From Linnemannia schmuckeri (Eukaryota; Mortierellomycota; Mortierellomycetes; Mortierellales; Mortierellaceae): a stretch of 64,000 nt of DNA. The stretch lies in contig JANATG010000002.1 in the NCBI GenBank assembly GCA_029449235.1, forward strand, positions 1,488,001 to 1,552,000. The letters are read 5' to 3'. Under the pieces are notes generated by a model. It saw only the letters and a program-made list of their open reading frames with translations, was not told the origin of the DNA and did not search any database. Positions within the stretch are counted from its first letter, which is position 1; each line of letters begins with the position of its first letter. The position numbers and the translations under genes were made by a program. Shown here one piece after another: positions 33,720-44,811 of the stretch.

Positions 33720-33723
<4 letters not shown>

Positions 33724-33753
<30 letters not shown>
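33724..33753 (+). repeat. poly(A) tract
   Basis: Thirty uninterrupted A; one of the longest homopolymers in the window. No retroelement body is visible immediately upstream, so it is probably not a retroposon tail. Confidence 0.9.
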
Positions 33754-33755
<2 letters not shown>

Positions 33756-34163
33756 GTAGTGAAGGAGCGTTGAACGGGGGATTGAGCGGGAGAGGGAAAT
33801 AACGAAGGGGGGGAGGAGGAGGGGCCAGGTGGCCAGGCACACAAATATTGACCCGGCAATGCGGCTGGTACTTTTGTCGTTACTTTTTCTGTGATGACTC
33901 TGGATAACTTTCTGGTATGTCCTTCTCTGATGACTCTGAATGTCCAAGAACAAGGGGGAAGAAATGGAAGACCTTGTTTAACACGGAAATAGTTTTTCAG
34001 ACCCAATGATTCCTCCAAAGGGATGCAGGGAGAGAGAAGGTGTTATTGTTTTTTTTGCATGTAAACGGAGCGGCTGGTATGATAAGAGAGAGGGAGAGAC
34101 TCGAGTCCTGGGTTGCATGTCCTGGACAAGAAAGGGAGAGGTTTGAAGGTGCTGCATAAGGGG

Positions 34164-34190
<27 letters not shown>
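34164..34190 (+). repeat. poly(A) tract
   Basis: About 27 uninterrupted A in a purine-rich neighbourhood. Confidence 0.9.
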
Positions 34191-34194
<4 letters not shown>

Positions 34195-37100
34195 AGGGGA
34201 AGGAGTGGCCATCTCAGAACACTCTCGGCGTGGATGTCGTTCTTTACTCTCTCGCTCTCTCTTTCCGCGCTCCCTCTCCCCCTTCCTTCTTAATCTCTTG
34301 GCCAACTTTGTAGAAACTGCTTTTTTTCCAGATCGCACGTTGCGTCCAAATTTTTTTTTTGTTTTTGGACTGGTCTGGAAATTCTTAATTTGGTGGGACT
34401 GGACAATGATGTACGGGAAAGCGGTTTTTTGATTGAATTTCCCACAGCTGAGCTCACATACAGGCAAGCAGGCAGACAGGCAGAAGAACCAGACAGGCCA
34501 CAGAAGGAAACGGAGGAAGGAAGGAAAGACGGAGGGAGGATTGCAGTCAAAACTCAATTCTTCTCTTGTCTCCTAGCCATCCTACACAGACATACCATAC
34601 AAAGCCGAAACTCGCGAATGAATAATAATAATAGAACAGATGAAATAGCAAAAAATAGAGCATGAGAGAAACGCAACGAATAACAGCATCATGAGGCAGA
34701 GCTTGGAGAGAAACTCGGTGTTGTTGTTCTTTCTCGTGTTCACAAAAAAATCAAATCGGGCATCATAGCGCATCGTTTTGGTGCATGAAAAAAAGGCGCT
34801 AAGTGAGGAAGAATATACCCCACCATTCAAAAAAAAAGCCGTTCAAGAAACACAGAAAACGATGCTAGTGTTCTCCAGGAACACCAATCGTGAAGAAAAT
34901 GCAAAGAGGAAAGAGCAGAAAGACGAGTTAAACTTTACTATAGGTATAGGGGTAGGTGTAATTGTGCAGCTTCCACAACGTCATATACCGTTGCTTCTAT
35001 TGTGGCCAGCCAACAACGAGAGCAATAACAAAAAAAAAAAAAAAAAAAAAAAGAGTTTGGATGAAGAGACGAGCGATTGAATGAACAGAACAAAGGGCAT
35101 GATAGGGTTTTGTTGACAGACTCGAGATTCAGTTTTCAATTTTTTATTCACCGTCAGAGCAGAGCATCATCGGGCATCAGGCATCGGGCATCGGTGTCGT
35201 TGGGCGTCAGGCTGCAGGCGCTCGTCCTTCCATCTCATTCTTCTACGTATTCATTTCGTCGAGAGACAAAAACAAACACACATACGGCGTAAAAGAAATC
35301 GGGGGATGAAGCAAAAGGGATAAGAGAATCTCTGCCTATTTGAAGCGAGGATCCAATGGAAAATCCGGATCTGAGATACCCCATGAGCTGAGTATAAAAG
35401 GTAACGGTAACATCGATCGGATCGGGGGTAGCATCAGGAACAGGGAAGGGTACCCACTGTCATTTTGATTTCAAAATGTCGTCATGGGGGGTAGTGGATG
35501 GAGAATGAAAGCAAAGGTTATTTGTTTGGATGAGCGCTGAGTGTTTATGTTTAATGTCGTGCTTGCTCGCCTGTTCTTGTGCTTGTGTTCGCAGTAGTTG
35601 TATTTTTTGGTCGATGGATGGAGAGGAGGAGAGGAGGGGGTTCGTGAGTATGAAGCATGAGCGAAGGAGTGGGAGTGAAGGAGGTGTGTGTGTATGTATG
35701 TGTGTAAATAGCGAAGCCTTCGCTTGTTCTTTGACCCCTTCATTGAGATTCGTCCTAATCGGCAAAGGCACGCACTCTGTGTTCTGTTCCGTGCGTTATT
35801 GTTCGTGTGCTTTGTTGATGGGATCAAAAGTGTCAGCGTGTGTGGTTGATGGAGCACAATGAATTTCATTACTGATTTGAACATATTTTTTTTTTGAGCC
35901 TAAAACTTAGAAAGTGCGCTTTCGCGTCATTTGTGGCACCATCTGGCTTGTCGAGGAACGGAGAGACGCACACAGAGAGCCTTGAGAAAAAAAATCAATG
36001 ATGTCAGGGGAACAGAGAGGGATAAGGAGTGAGAAAAGGAAAGGATGAGGGTAAGGGACGATGGATGGGGTCCCTCATCGTCTCTCAAGGCTCTCATGCA
36101 AAAAGTAGTTCGCCCTATTAATGCGCCTTATCAATTTATTTATTTTTTGCGCTTGTGTTGTCCCTCTCGGACGTCACCGGTGAGGCGACCCTACACCTCT
36201 CTCAAATCCCATGAATGACATCACTCTGTTTATGTGTGTTTGTGATTTATGCTGCTTTGTTGGTTTGTGTGCCTAATTGAGCGAATAAAAAACAACGCTA
36301 TTGTTCCCCTTGCTCCCCTTTCATTTCCAATTGCATGTTAAGCATGTTAAACTTTGAACAGCTTTTTTCCAGGGTAACCAAACAACCCAGTCAGTGCTGT
36401 TGGTCTGGGGTGGGCATGGGACATGGATTATTATACTATCTCACTTTTTTTTTAGGCGATCTGAATCTTGAAGTCGATCGATGAATGAAAAAACCAAATA
36501 GAAACACTAAGGGGGTTTTTTCTATTTGGCTCTTAGCCTTGACTAGGATGTCTTCACGAGATTTGTTCAAGAGTTCATGATGGGGTCAGACTGACCAATT
36601 CTTATCGACAATTCGATACAAGAAAGTGGCCCCACCTGCCTAGAAACCTGAACTTCCACCCCACTACCCCACGCCGTGAAAAAAAAGATAGACCCTGATT
36701 GAAAATAAAAAATGTAGGCGCCTTTGCACCCCAAGCTAAGAAAAATACCCCCAATTAGCGCTCTAGTAACTAGTATTGCGCTCCTTTTTTAGTCTGTTAC
36801 TTTTGCGCTTTGAAAGCAATCATTTGACTTCTTTTTCTAGACCTTTTTCTGAAAAGGCAGGTGAAAACGATCTACCCATCTCGTTTTTGTGTTTCCCTTT
36901 AAAGCTGAAGAACAGGAAACAAAACAGGATGAGGAGAAGGAGTTTTTGGTGAAGAAAAGTTACAGTTGTTATTATTATTACAAAAGGGTAATGAACGAAA
37001 TGAAGACAAGAAAGATAATAAAAACGCTTATACACACGCAAAGCGCGCAAAGCAAATTTTCAAGGGCACACGGCAAAAAAGGGGGTAGATGACACCTCAT

Positions 37101-37907
37101 TTCACCGAACGGAAGGCACACGCCGACAAACCAGCACCACTCATACGCACACAAAGCAGGACATAAAAAAGAGAAGGAAAACGAAAGGGGGCGACAAAGT
37201 CGTCCTGCAAAGTGGGCCTGGGTCAAAAGGAGAGAGTTGATCTGAAGGTAGGAGGAGCGGGATTGATGTCATTTATTTATAGGAATAGCGGTTCTGATTG
37301 GTCCAAACACCTGCAAACAATAAACACATACAACAGTAGATCCGTCTATTGGCTTGACAGAGGAAGAAGGGAAAGGAAAAGGATGAAGGATGGGAAGGAT
37401 GGGCACAGGTCTAAATAATGGTATATATTCTTTTCAGTGGAACTAAAAAGAAAGAGCTCGAGCGATACGGGATATTAGGGGAGAAGGAGAGAGAAAAAGA
37501 AAGCAAAGGAGGCGAAGGAAAAAAAATGAGAGCACACCAACAATAACAACAAAGCGGATAGTGAGAGTGCTGTTTCCCATCTATCAATGTAAACAGCATC
37601 CGCTTTATTGTTTTCGTCCAGCACTTGATAAGGACAAAACGGTTTTGCTCTCTTACCTTACTTAAAGGCACTACACCATACATAAGAGCATAGGCTGCAG
37701 TTGAATATTATAAAACAATATAAAGGAAGTTGCTGCGAAGGTGAGGGAAGGGGTTAGGGATCACTCTACTGCCCGAAAGAGCGAACAAATTATTTACACG
37801 ACGATTTTCGTCTGCTGGATGGGATGCTTGCTGATGTTGTAGGTGCTGTTGCGTGTATAAAGAATGAACACTGGTCCCACAACAAAGCTGCAGAGCTATG
37901 GCGGACA

Positions 37908-37925
37908 AACCGGTTATAACCGGTT
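37908..37925. promoter_or_regulatory. tandem AACCGGTT (Grainyhead/CP2-type) sites
   Basis: AACCGGTTATAACCGGTT: two perfect copies of AACCGGTT two bases apart, together an 18-bp perfect palindrome. AACCGGTT is the consensus of the Grainyhead/CP2 family, whose fungal member in Neurospora binds the same motif. It lies 3.6 kb upstream of the bZIP gene. Regulatory role is inferred. Confidence 0.45.
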
Positions 37926-40900
37926 ATTCCGCCTGCAACGCTCCGCTAGGTTGAAAGGCACATCGTCGTCGTTCTATCTCTTTCAACAACAACAACATCA
38001 TAGAACAAAATGTCAGCTTTAGACAAAAAAAAAAGTCATCGTTTTCTTATGGCCTCCTTGCCCTTTACCCTCTCCTTTGCTCAAAAACTACTACCATCAT
38101 CGCTACCACTTCTCATTGGTGTTTTGTTTGTGACAATAACAACCTTCAATTCAGTCGCTATATTCGCCCGTTCTCACGATTTTTCTTTCTCTGTAATGCG
38201 CGATATCTTTTTTTTTGTCTTTTTGCGTCGCCACTCGGGGTTTTCTACACTCTCGTTTTTCTGAACAAACAAGGGACAGGCTTGCGTATTTTTTTGTTCA
38301 TACATACGCCAAACAGAGAATATACTCCCTGTTCGTCCTCATTGAGGAAAAAAAAAGGGTTAGCCGCCTTGTGCTTTTTCAATCATCTTCCATCCTTCCT
38401 ACGCAAATAGGAGACGGAGATCGTAAAGATATGCAACACTTAGAAGGAGGAGAAGTACTTTTTTTTTTCTCTTTCTCTGTAATCTATCATCCAACCCCAT
38501 TCCTCTTCCTTTCCTCTCCTCAACTCCTTCCCCCTTCGTAATGCTGTACCTTTCTTGCTCTGATGTATTTTTTTTATACATTTCCGCGATTAGTAGATTC
38601 AGTGCAGGTATGTTGGAGAGCAGCCCACTTATTTTCTAATCAAACTTACGCGCTTTGTATCTCAATACTTTTTTTGAGGGATGACTAGGAGGGTGGGTAA
38701 TCGTGGTGCAGTATCGAAATAGCTCGCCTTACGTTATGAATATTCTTGGCCACAAGACAGATAGGAGTAACTGAAAAAAACTAAGTGAACTGTGGAGTTT
38801 CACATTTTTCCAAGCCTCTCTTACACAACACAGGCGCCTTTGTTACCGCCGCCCGATTTCTACCTTCGTTATCAGACGCGCTAATAATCATGTTTGCTTA
38901 GCGGCGTTGAGTAAGATATGCTTGCTTCGTTTTCTTATTCAAAAGAGAATCAATAGCCTACACTTTGGTTGTACTTTCCTTGTCTCTGTCCTTCCTTCGT
39001 CTTTCCACCACTATTATCTGTGAGGCTACCGCACACCCCTGTCCAAGCCCAAATGACTCTTCCAATAGAACAAAGCGCGCATGCAGAGATTCGCTAGGGC
39101 AGCGGAAGAAGGAACGAGAAGAGGTAGAGAAGAACGGGTTATAATCCAGGACTCGAATGGGAGGCGGTGAGAATAAAAATAATAGAAAAGTTTGCAAGGC
39201 CTATTCATATCGCTATTATGTTGAACTGAGCACGTTGGTTGGTGTCATCTTTTGTCGGTAAACTTATCGTTTCACTGTTTCAATGCTTGTTTTTTTTTGT
39301 TTCTTATTGTTTCTTTCTAGGAAACCATAGGAATGAGTTTGTTCACTGAACCCATTTGTTTAATGGAGTTAAGATGTGATGATCTCAGAGGAGCCAGTAT
39401 GAAAGAAAACGCGAGCGTATGACAAGAACAGCGGCGACGGTCAATAGGAAGGAAAACAAAAAAGCATATCTCTCTTGGGATCAGGTCGAGCGAAACATTT
39501 CTTTATCGATTTTTATTTCTCGGAAATCAACCCGCCAGGTTCAAAAGGATTTTTTTTTTTTTTTTTTTGGTACCTGGATGACAATAGGGCAGCAACGCAG
39601 AAGTACGACAAGGGAATAATAATTTTAAGGGAGGCGGAGGAACCTGGTTTTTAAACTGCTTTTTGAACGGGCAGAGTTGATTTGTGAGACTTTTTTCGAT
39701 CAAACAGCTTTTTTCCTGTTGTGTGTGCTGAGCAACAGCCTGTGCACATACATTCGCGCAATTAACGTTGCGAAGGGTACAAATAACGAAGAAAAAAAAA
39801 CATATAAAGTGTCATTACCCATGGCAGTTGGCCACAAAGAGGAGCATGTCTACTATGAGAATAGAGCAGAGAAAAACTGGAAACAGAGAAGAGAGAGCGC
39901 GGCATTGCTCATGTTACCCTGACCATCCGCAATTGCTGCTAGTTTCATTTCACACGCAGTTTTTTTTCTTCTGTCTTCCTTTGCTCGTTCGTTCTTCCTC
40001 CTCTACGTTGCTACGATTGTGCTTGATCCTCTCTTGCCACTGCAACTTCTCCCTCTTGCGCCCAGTTGCCCGGTCACCCTCTCTCCTGTTCCTCAAGCAG
40101 ATCGGTGTTCTCGAAGGAGTTGGGATGGGATGGGATAATTGCCCAGATCCGAGATGACGATGATAAGGAACAACTCTTTCTCTTTGTGTTTCTTATGCAG
40201 ACAACAGTTGGTTAAGCAAACAGCAAGCATCAAAGGATACGGATACTAATGCTGAAGGATATTCTTGTTGTTTTGCTTGAATGTCTTCATTTCCTTACGC
40301 TCTGTGTCGTCGCAAATGGCGTTCATGTTTTTTCTCATGCTCATCTTTTTCCTGATGCGTGGCGCTGGTCACTCCATCCAAAACATACCTTACAAAACGA
40401 ACGCGTTTGGTGGAGCGATAGACGTGTTTGCTATTTGTTGTTTTGATGGGCGCTCCACGGCTGGCTGTTGATCTCTCTCATTGGTTAACATAGTGTAGAA
40501 ACTAGAAAAGTGATATGAGTATGATCGCGGGATGAGGTACAAAAGGAAAAAAAAAAGGGCAACGATGTTTTTGTGTGTTGGCGAAATGAGATATGGTGGT
40601 GGTGGTTAGTGTAAAAAGGATGGAAAGGCACAGGCACGGCAAACAGATGACACTTTTTACTTTTGATTCTCCCGATTTGAAGTAATTGAATTAGATTGAA
40701 TAAGGTTGTCCTCGATGATGAATGAGCGACGAAGGAAGAAGAGGAAGGGAATCGTTTTTTTTTGTCTGTGGGTGTGAGGGTGCAAGAGGGAAAAGAATGA
40801 ATTGGATTCAATAGAATTGAGAACATACACACACACGCACAGAAGACAAGCAAACAAAGCAGGAACAAAAAGTAAAGAAGGGAAAAAAGGAGGGAGAAAA

Positions 40901-41228
40901 ATGAATGGAGGGCATGAATATATGACGATTGAATAACAGAGAAGGCGATTCAATCTTGTCTAATTCAATTGTTATAATTATTGAATGAAAGTGCACTGGA
41001 TGGGCACATATCATATGGACCCTTCCAGACATGAGCAGACATCCATTGGGAGACATATAAAGAGGGGGACACCTGCTCGCTTGGCCTTTCCTGTTTCTCT
41101 TGCCCTTCTCGCTTACTTCTTTCCTCTTTATTCTCTCGCAAAAACACACACACCTTCGCGCACTCGCACAGTATTTAAACCAACTGTTGAGCTCCACCTT
41201 TTCCTCTTCTCTCCTTCTTTCTTCTCAT

Positions 41229-41230
41229 TT

Positions 41231-41261
<31 letters not shown>

Positions 41262-41264
41262 CGT
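41229..41264 (+). repeat. (TTTCAC)6 hexanucleotide repeat in the bZIP gene leader
   Basis: Six perfect TTTCAC units about 280 bases upstream of the ATG, just downstream of a TATTTAAA-like element near 41174. Probably within the 5' leader, which has no ATG from here to the start codon. Confidence 0.85.
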
Positions 41265-41542
41265 TCACTTCCACTCTCCTTTTACTTCCACTTGACACTT
41301 TTCTTTCTTCTTTGACGCTCATAATTCTCAATCCGCATCCTTCTCGGAGATACACACGTACTTCGTCGTTCAGTTGTAAAACATTTTTCTCTCGACTCAA
41401 ACTTTTTTCACACACACTGTCTTCCTACTTCGTCTCAGCTCCACTTTCCACACTTGCCCTTTTCGACTCCTTCTTTCTTCATCCACCTTGACGACTCTCA
41501 GCTTTTGCCCTTTCTATTTCCTCACACCACACATCTGGAAAC

Positions 41543-43366
41543 ATGTCTCTTGAAGCCGAATTTCGTCGTGGTGAGTACATCCGCATGAATCGCAGCACAC
41601 AATGCTCTTTTGTTTCCACTCCTTTTTTCATTTTGAACGTTTGTTCTCCTTTCCTCGGTCTCGCCTATTCCGCGGATAGATATTGGTTGTTTGTTGGTTG
41701 CTCGAAGGAATACACTCATCCTTTTTGAAACTTACTGCAGAAAGTTGACAGAAGGAGCAGACATAAGGGACATGATAGTCATATCTTGGACATGCTTCGT
41801 TTTGTTGTCATGAATGAGAATGACTTGATACGCCTTCGAAAGATGTATCATATCTTGCTGTTACAACTTTACTTACCAAACAACATCTATCCACCATCGA
41901 AAATCATTGGCCCGCCCTTGCTTTTCAAAATTGTACTTTTAGACGCCAACCCAACGCCTACGCGCTTCCTCCTGGAGTGTGGAGCCTTTACTCCCGGATT
42001 TGGCTTGGACAGCTACAACCCTTTCGACGCCAGCCTAAAGTTCCTCAACACGGGCACTCCCAAAGCTGAGCTCAACCCCTTCGACAACTCCTTTAAAACC
42101 CCATCCACCGTCATCTCTGTCGTCAACAACAACACCACCACCAATTTGACGTCCACAACATCAACCCAGGCACAGCATGAGGCCGCAAAGAAGCAGCAAC
42201 AACGTGGCGCTGAGCGTCACCCTTGGACTGACATCATGATGGACGACATGGCTATGCCAATGCCTCAGATGTCTCCAGGCCTGTCTTCTTCCTCCTCCTC
42301 GAGCGCGTCTCCCTCTCCCCCAATTGCATCCCCTCCTCCAAGCAACTTTTCTCTGGACCAGTACCAGCCATCCATGACCATTCCTCCCCACGCCACCGAT
42401 TCACACACTTATGAACACAACCCCATCTTCATTAATGCCACCCCTTCTAAAAAACCCATTCACCGCAGCGAACAATCACCTCGTGATCCCTCTCCAGTCT
42501 CAGACTCTTACTCTTACTCTTACCATACACATGAGAATCACCATCAGGCGCCACAGCAGCCAAAAGACAACTGCTTTTTCGACAACACCCTGACCCGCGA
42601 AAACCACAGCCAACAACAGGCCCACTACAAGAACCAGAACCAGAGCCAGAGCCAGTCTCAATTCCGCTCACATGACCGCGAGGACGAGGAGGACGGCGAT
42701 GACGATGACGAGGACGAGTTGGAGATGATGGCCGGTGATAGTGGAGTCGACGATGCAATGTCCGCACTCCACATGAGACGCCAGTCGCAGGCCTCAAGTA
42801 TGAGCAGCAGCGAGCCTTCTCCTTCCTCTTCTTCGACCTCGTCCCTGTCCCCGATCGATCGCGATCTTCAGCCTTCGACCACCAAATCGGGGGTGACTGC
42901 CAAGTCAAAAAAGACTGGCCAAGCCACTGGTCGCAAGGCGAGTCCACGGAAACGATCACGGGGCCAAGACGAATCGCCTGAGGTCAAGCGCCAAAAGTTC
43001 CTTGAACGCAACCGCATGGCCGCATCCAAGTGCCGCGAGAAGAAGCGTCTCCAGACCCTCAAAACCATCTCCGACGCCGATGAGATCACCGCCCGCAACC
43101 AGGCCCTCCACGAGACTCTCGATGAGCTCCAGGAGGAAGTCCGTCGCCTCAAGAACCAAATCCTTTGCCATCGAGACTGCGGCTGCGATGTCATCCAGAA
43201 ATTCGTCCAGAGCAGCTTTGACACCACTCCCATCAATAGTAGCAGCTCAAGCAGCAGTAGCAGTAGCAACAGCATCAGCAGCAATGGCAACAGCTATCCC
43301 TCGGCCTTTACTTCGACAATGCATGTCTTTCAGGATATGATTCCCGTCCATTCCATGCAGTTTTAA
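41543..43366 (+). CDS. Atf1/ATF-2-type bZIP transcription factor
   Basis: Model: join 41543..41570, 41943..43366; 483 residues. Nuclear bZIP regulator of the Atf1/AtfA/Sko1 group, activated by the Hog1/Sty1 stress MAPK in other fungi and binding CRE-like sites. The basic region is at about 358-375 (KFLERNRMAASKCREKKR, bZIP signature N-x2-AA-x2-CR) followed by a leucine zipper (LHETLDELQEEVRRLKNQIL), then the CHRDCGCD segment shared with ATF-2-like factors. Near the N-terminus ELNPFDNSFK resembles the NPFEQSF motif of the Atf1 osmotic-stress domain. Many SP/TP sites are candidate MAPK targets; there are Gln/His-rich and acidic runs (EDEEDGDDDDEDELE). The first exon is nine codons plus one base, joined in phase across a 372-nt intron; starting inside the intron would lose this conserved N-terminus. 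Confidence 0.9.
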
Positions 43367-44571
43367 TCCCTTTTTCTTATCCTTTTTATCAGCATTGGTC
43401 TTTCTTTCTTTGCACTTGCATTTCTTCATTTCAAACCTCCACACCGCGTATTGTGTCCGCTGTACTTTATCATGATTTTTGGACTATACGCATCTCAACT
43501 CTTTGTTTCACTCTTTCTCGTGCCTATTCCCATGGCCATTGTACATATTCTCATCCCCCCAAAAAACACCTAATAAATCATGAAAGTATCCACATAGGAA
43601 TAAGAACGTAAAGAATTGAAGCTCCTTCCTTCTTTGTCTGCTCAAACGCGTTTTACGTCCACAACGACTACGTACTTACTTTTTTTTTTATAAATCGTCC
43701 AAATGGATGATTCGTAAGTGGGAAGGCGAGTAGAGTCGAAGATGGAAAGGTGAGTCGAGTCGATTTGAGGGTGGGTGTCGAGTCGAAGAGATTTCTTCAG
43801 CTCCTTCCAGTCTTCCTTTTCATCCAGTAACCGCTAATAGGCGCTGTCGTCATAGTTGTTTGTTGTGTGCTAGGCGCAATCCTTTTTTGTGTGGACCGAA
43901 CCCAATAGAGCAATGAAGGGTACCTGCTTGCCTGCCCTACTTCCTTCCTTCGGGAGGGAGAGAGGGAGAGGGGAAAAGAACCTTTTTTTTCGAGTGACAC
44001 AAAGGACTATTTTACAGGTGGGTGAGAGCCTTGTTAATCGATATCGAAATGGGGGGTGTATGCGTGTTCCTGAAGCGGCCACAGCGAGCGAAGGCATGCA
44101 AATTATCCTAAAGACGGAAAAGAGATGTTCAGAGTTCAGAGAGAGGGAGAGGGAAGCAGACAAAGAGAGAGACAAACACACGCACACACAGAGAGAGAGA
44201 AACAGAGAGAATGAGAGAGAAGGAGGGTGATTTGAGCATGACATATGAATGCGAGAGATATGAATGCTCACTTTTTTCATATTTTTTTTCCTGGCATGCA
44301 TTCGTGCTTGTGTGTATGTGTATGTGTCTTTTGTCGTGAAAGAAGAGAGCAAGAGGCAGTAAGCGAGCGAGTGAGCGAACCACAAATGCATGATAAACGG
44401 GCAGGTTTGTTCCTTCCCTTCCACTCTTCTTGCGTGTGTAAAAAAAGAGAGCGTATGCCAGAGCCATGTAAATCTTCTACAATACGTTCTTACACACACC
44501 TTGATTTTTTTTTTTTGACTTTCTTTTTTCTCTTTCTTTTTTTGATGAGCAGCCACTTTTGAGTGTCGCCA

Positions 44572-44602
<31 letters not shown>

Positions 44603-44811
44603 TCCTTATTCCACATAAACACTCACTCGCACTCTCATCCTATACTTCTTCCTCTCTCTCCTTTTTTTACGTCCACCCCCTACATACTACAGCTTCTTAT
44701 TTCCCTGTAGCAACAACCTGATCCCGCTGGATTGACAAACTCTGGATTACTCACGCCCATCCTCATCACAACGTATCCTACATCACAAAACAAAACAAAA
44801 AGAAACCTACC
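43367..44811. other. spacer between the bZIP gene and YPD1
   Basis: 1.4 kb without coding signal. Includes GA- and CT-rich simple sequence (about 44140-44225 and 44575-44600). Confidence 0.5.

Larger units (their letters stand above)
32464..41542. other. 9-kb gene-free region upstream of the bZIP gene
   Basis: No coding region supported on either strand; all open frames are short, low-complexity and overlap one another. It contains many homopolymer tracts, for example 30 A at 33724-33753 and 27 A at 34164-34190, a run of about 24 A near 35028, a GGCATC-rich repeat near 35166-35215, and a tandem AACCGGTT site at 37908-37925. The right end is the promoter and leader of the ATF-type gene. Confidence 0.6.

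Noticed and set aside
38010..38541. Open frames such as MSALDKKKSHRFLMASLPFTL as a small gene
   Set aside because: Short, interrupted, no splice structure that lengthens it, and no recognisable motif.
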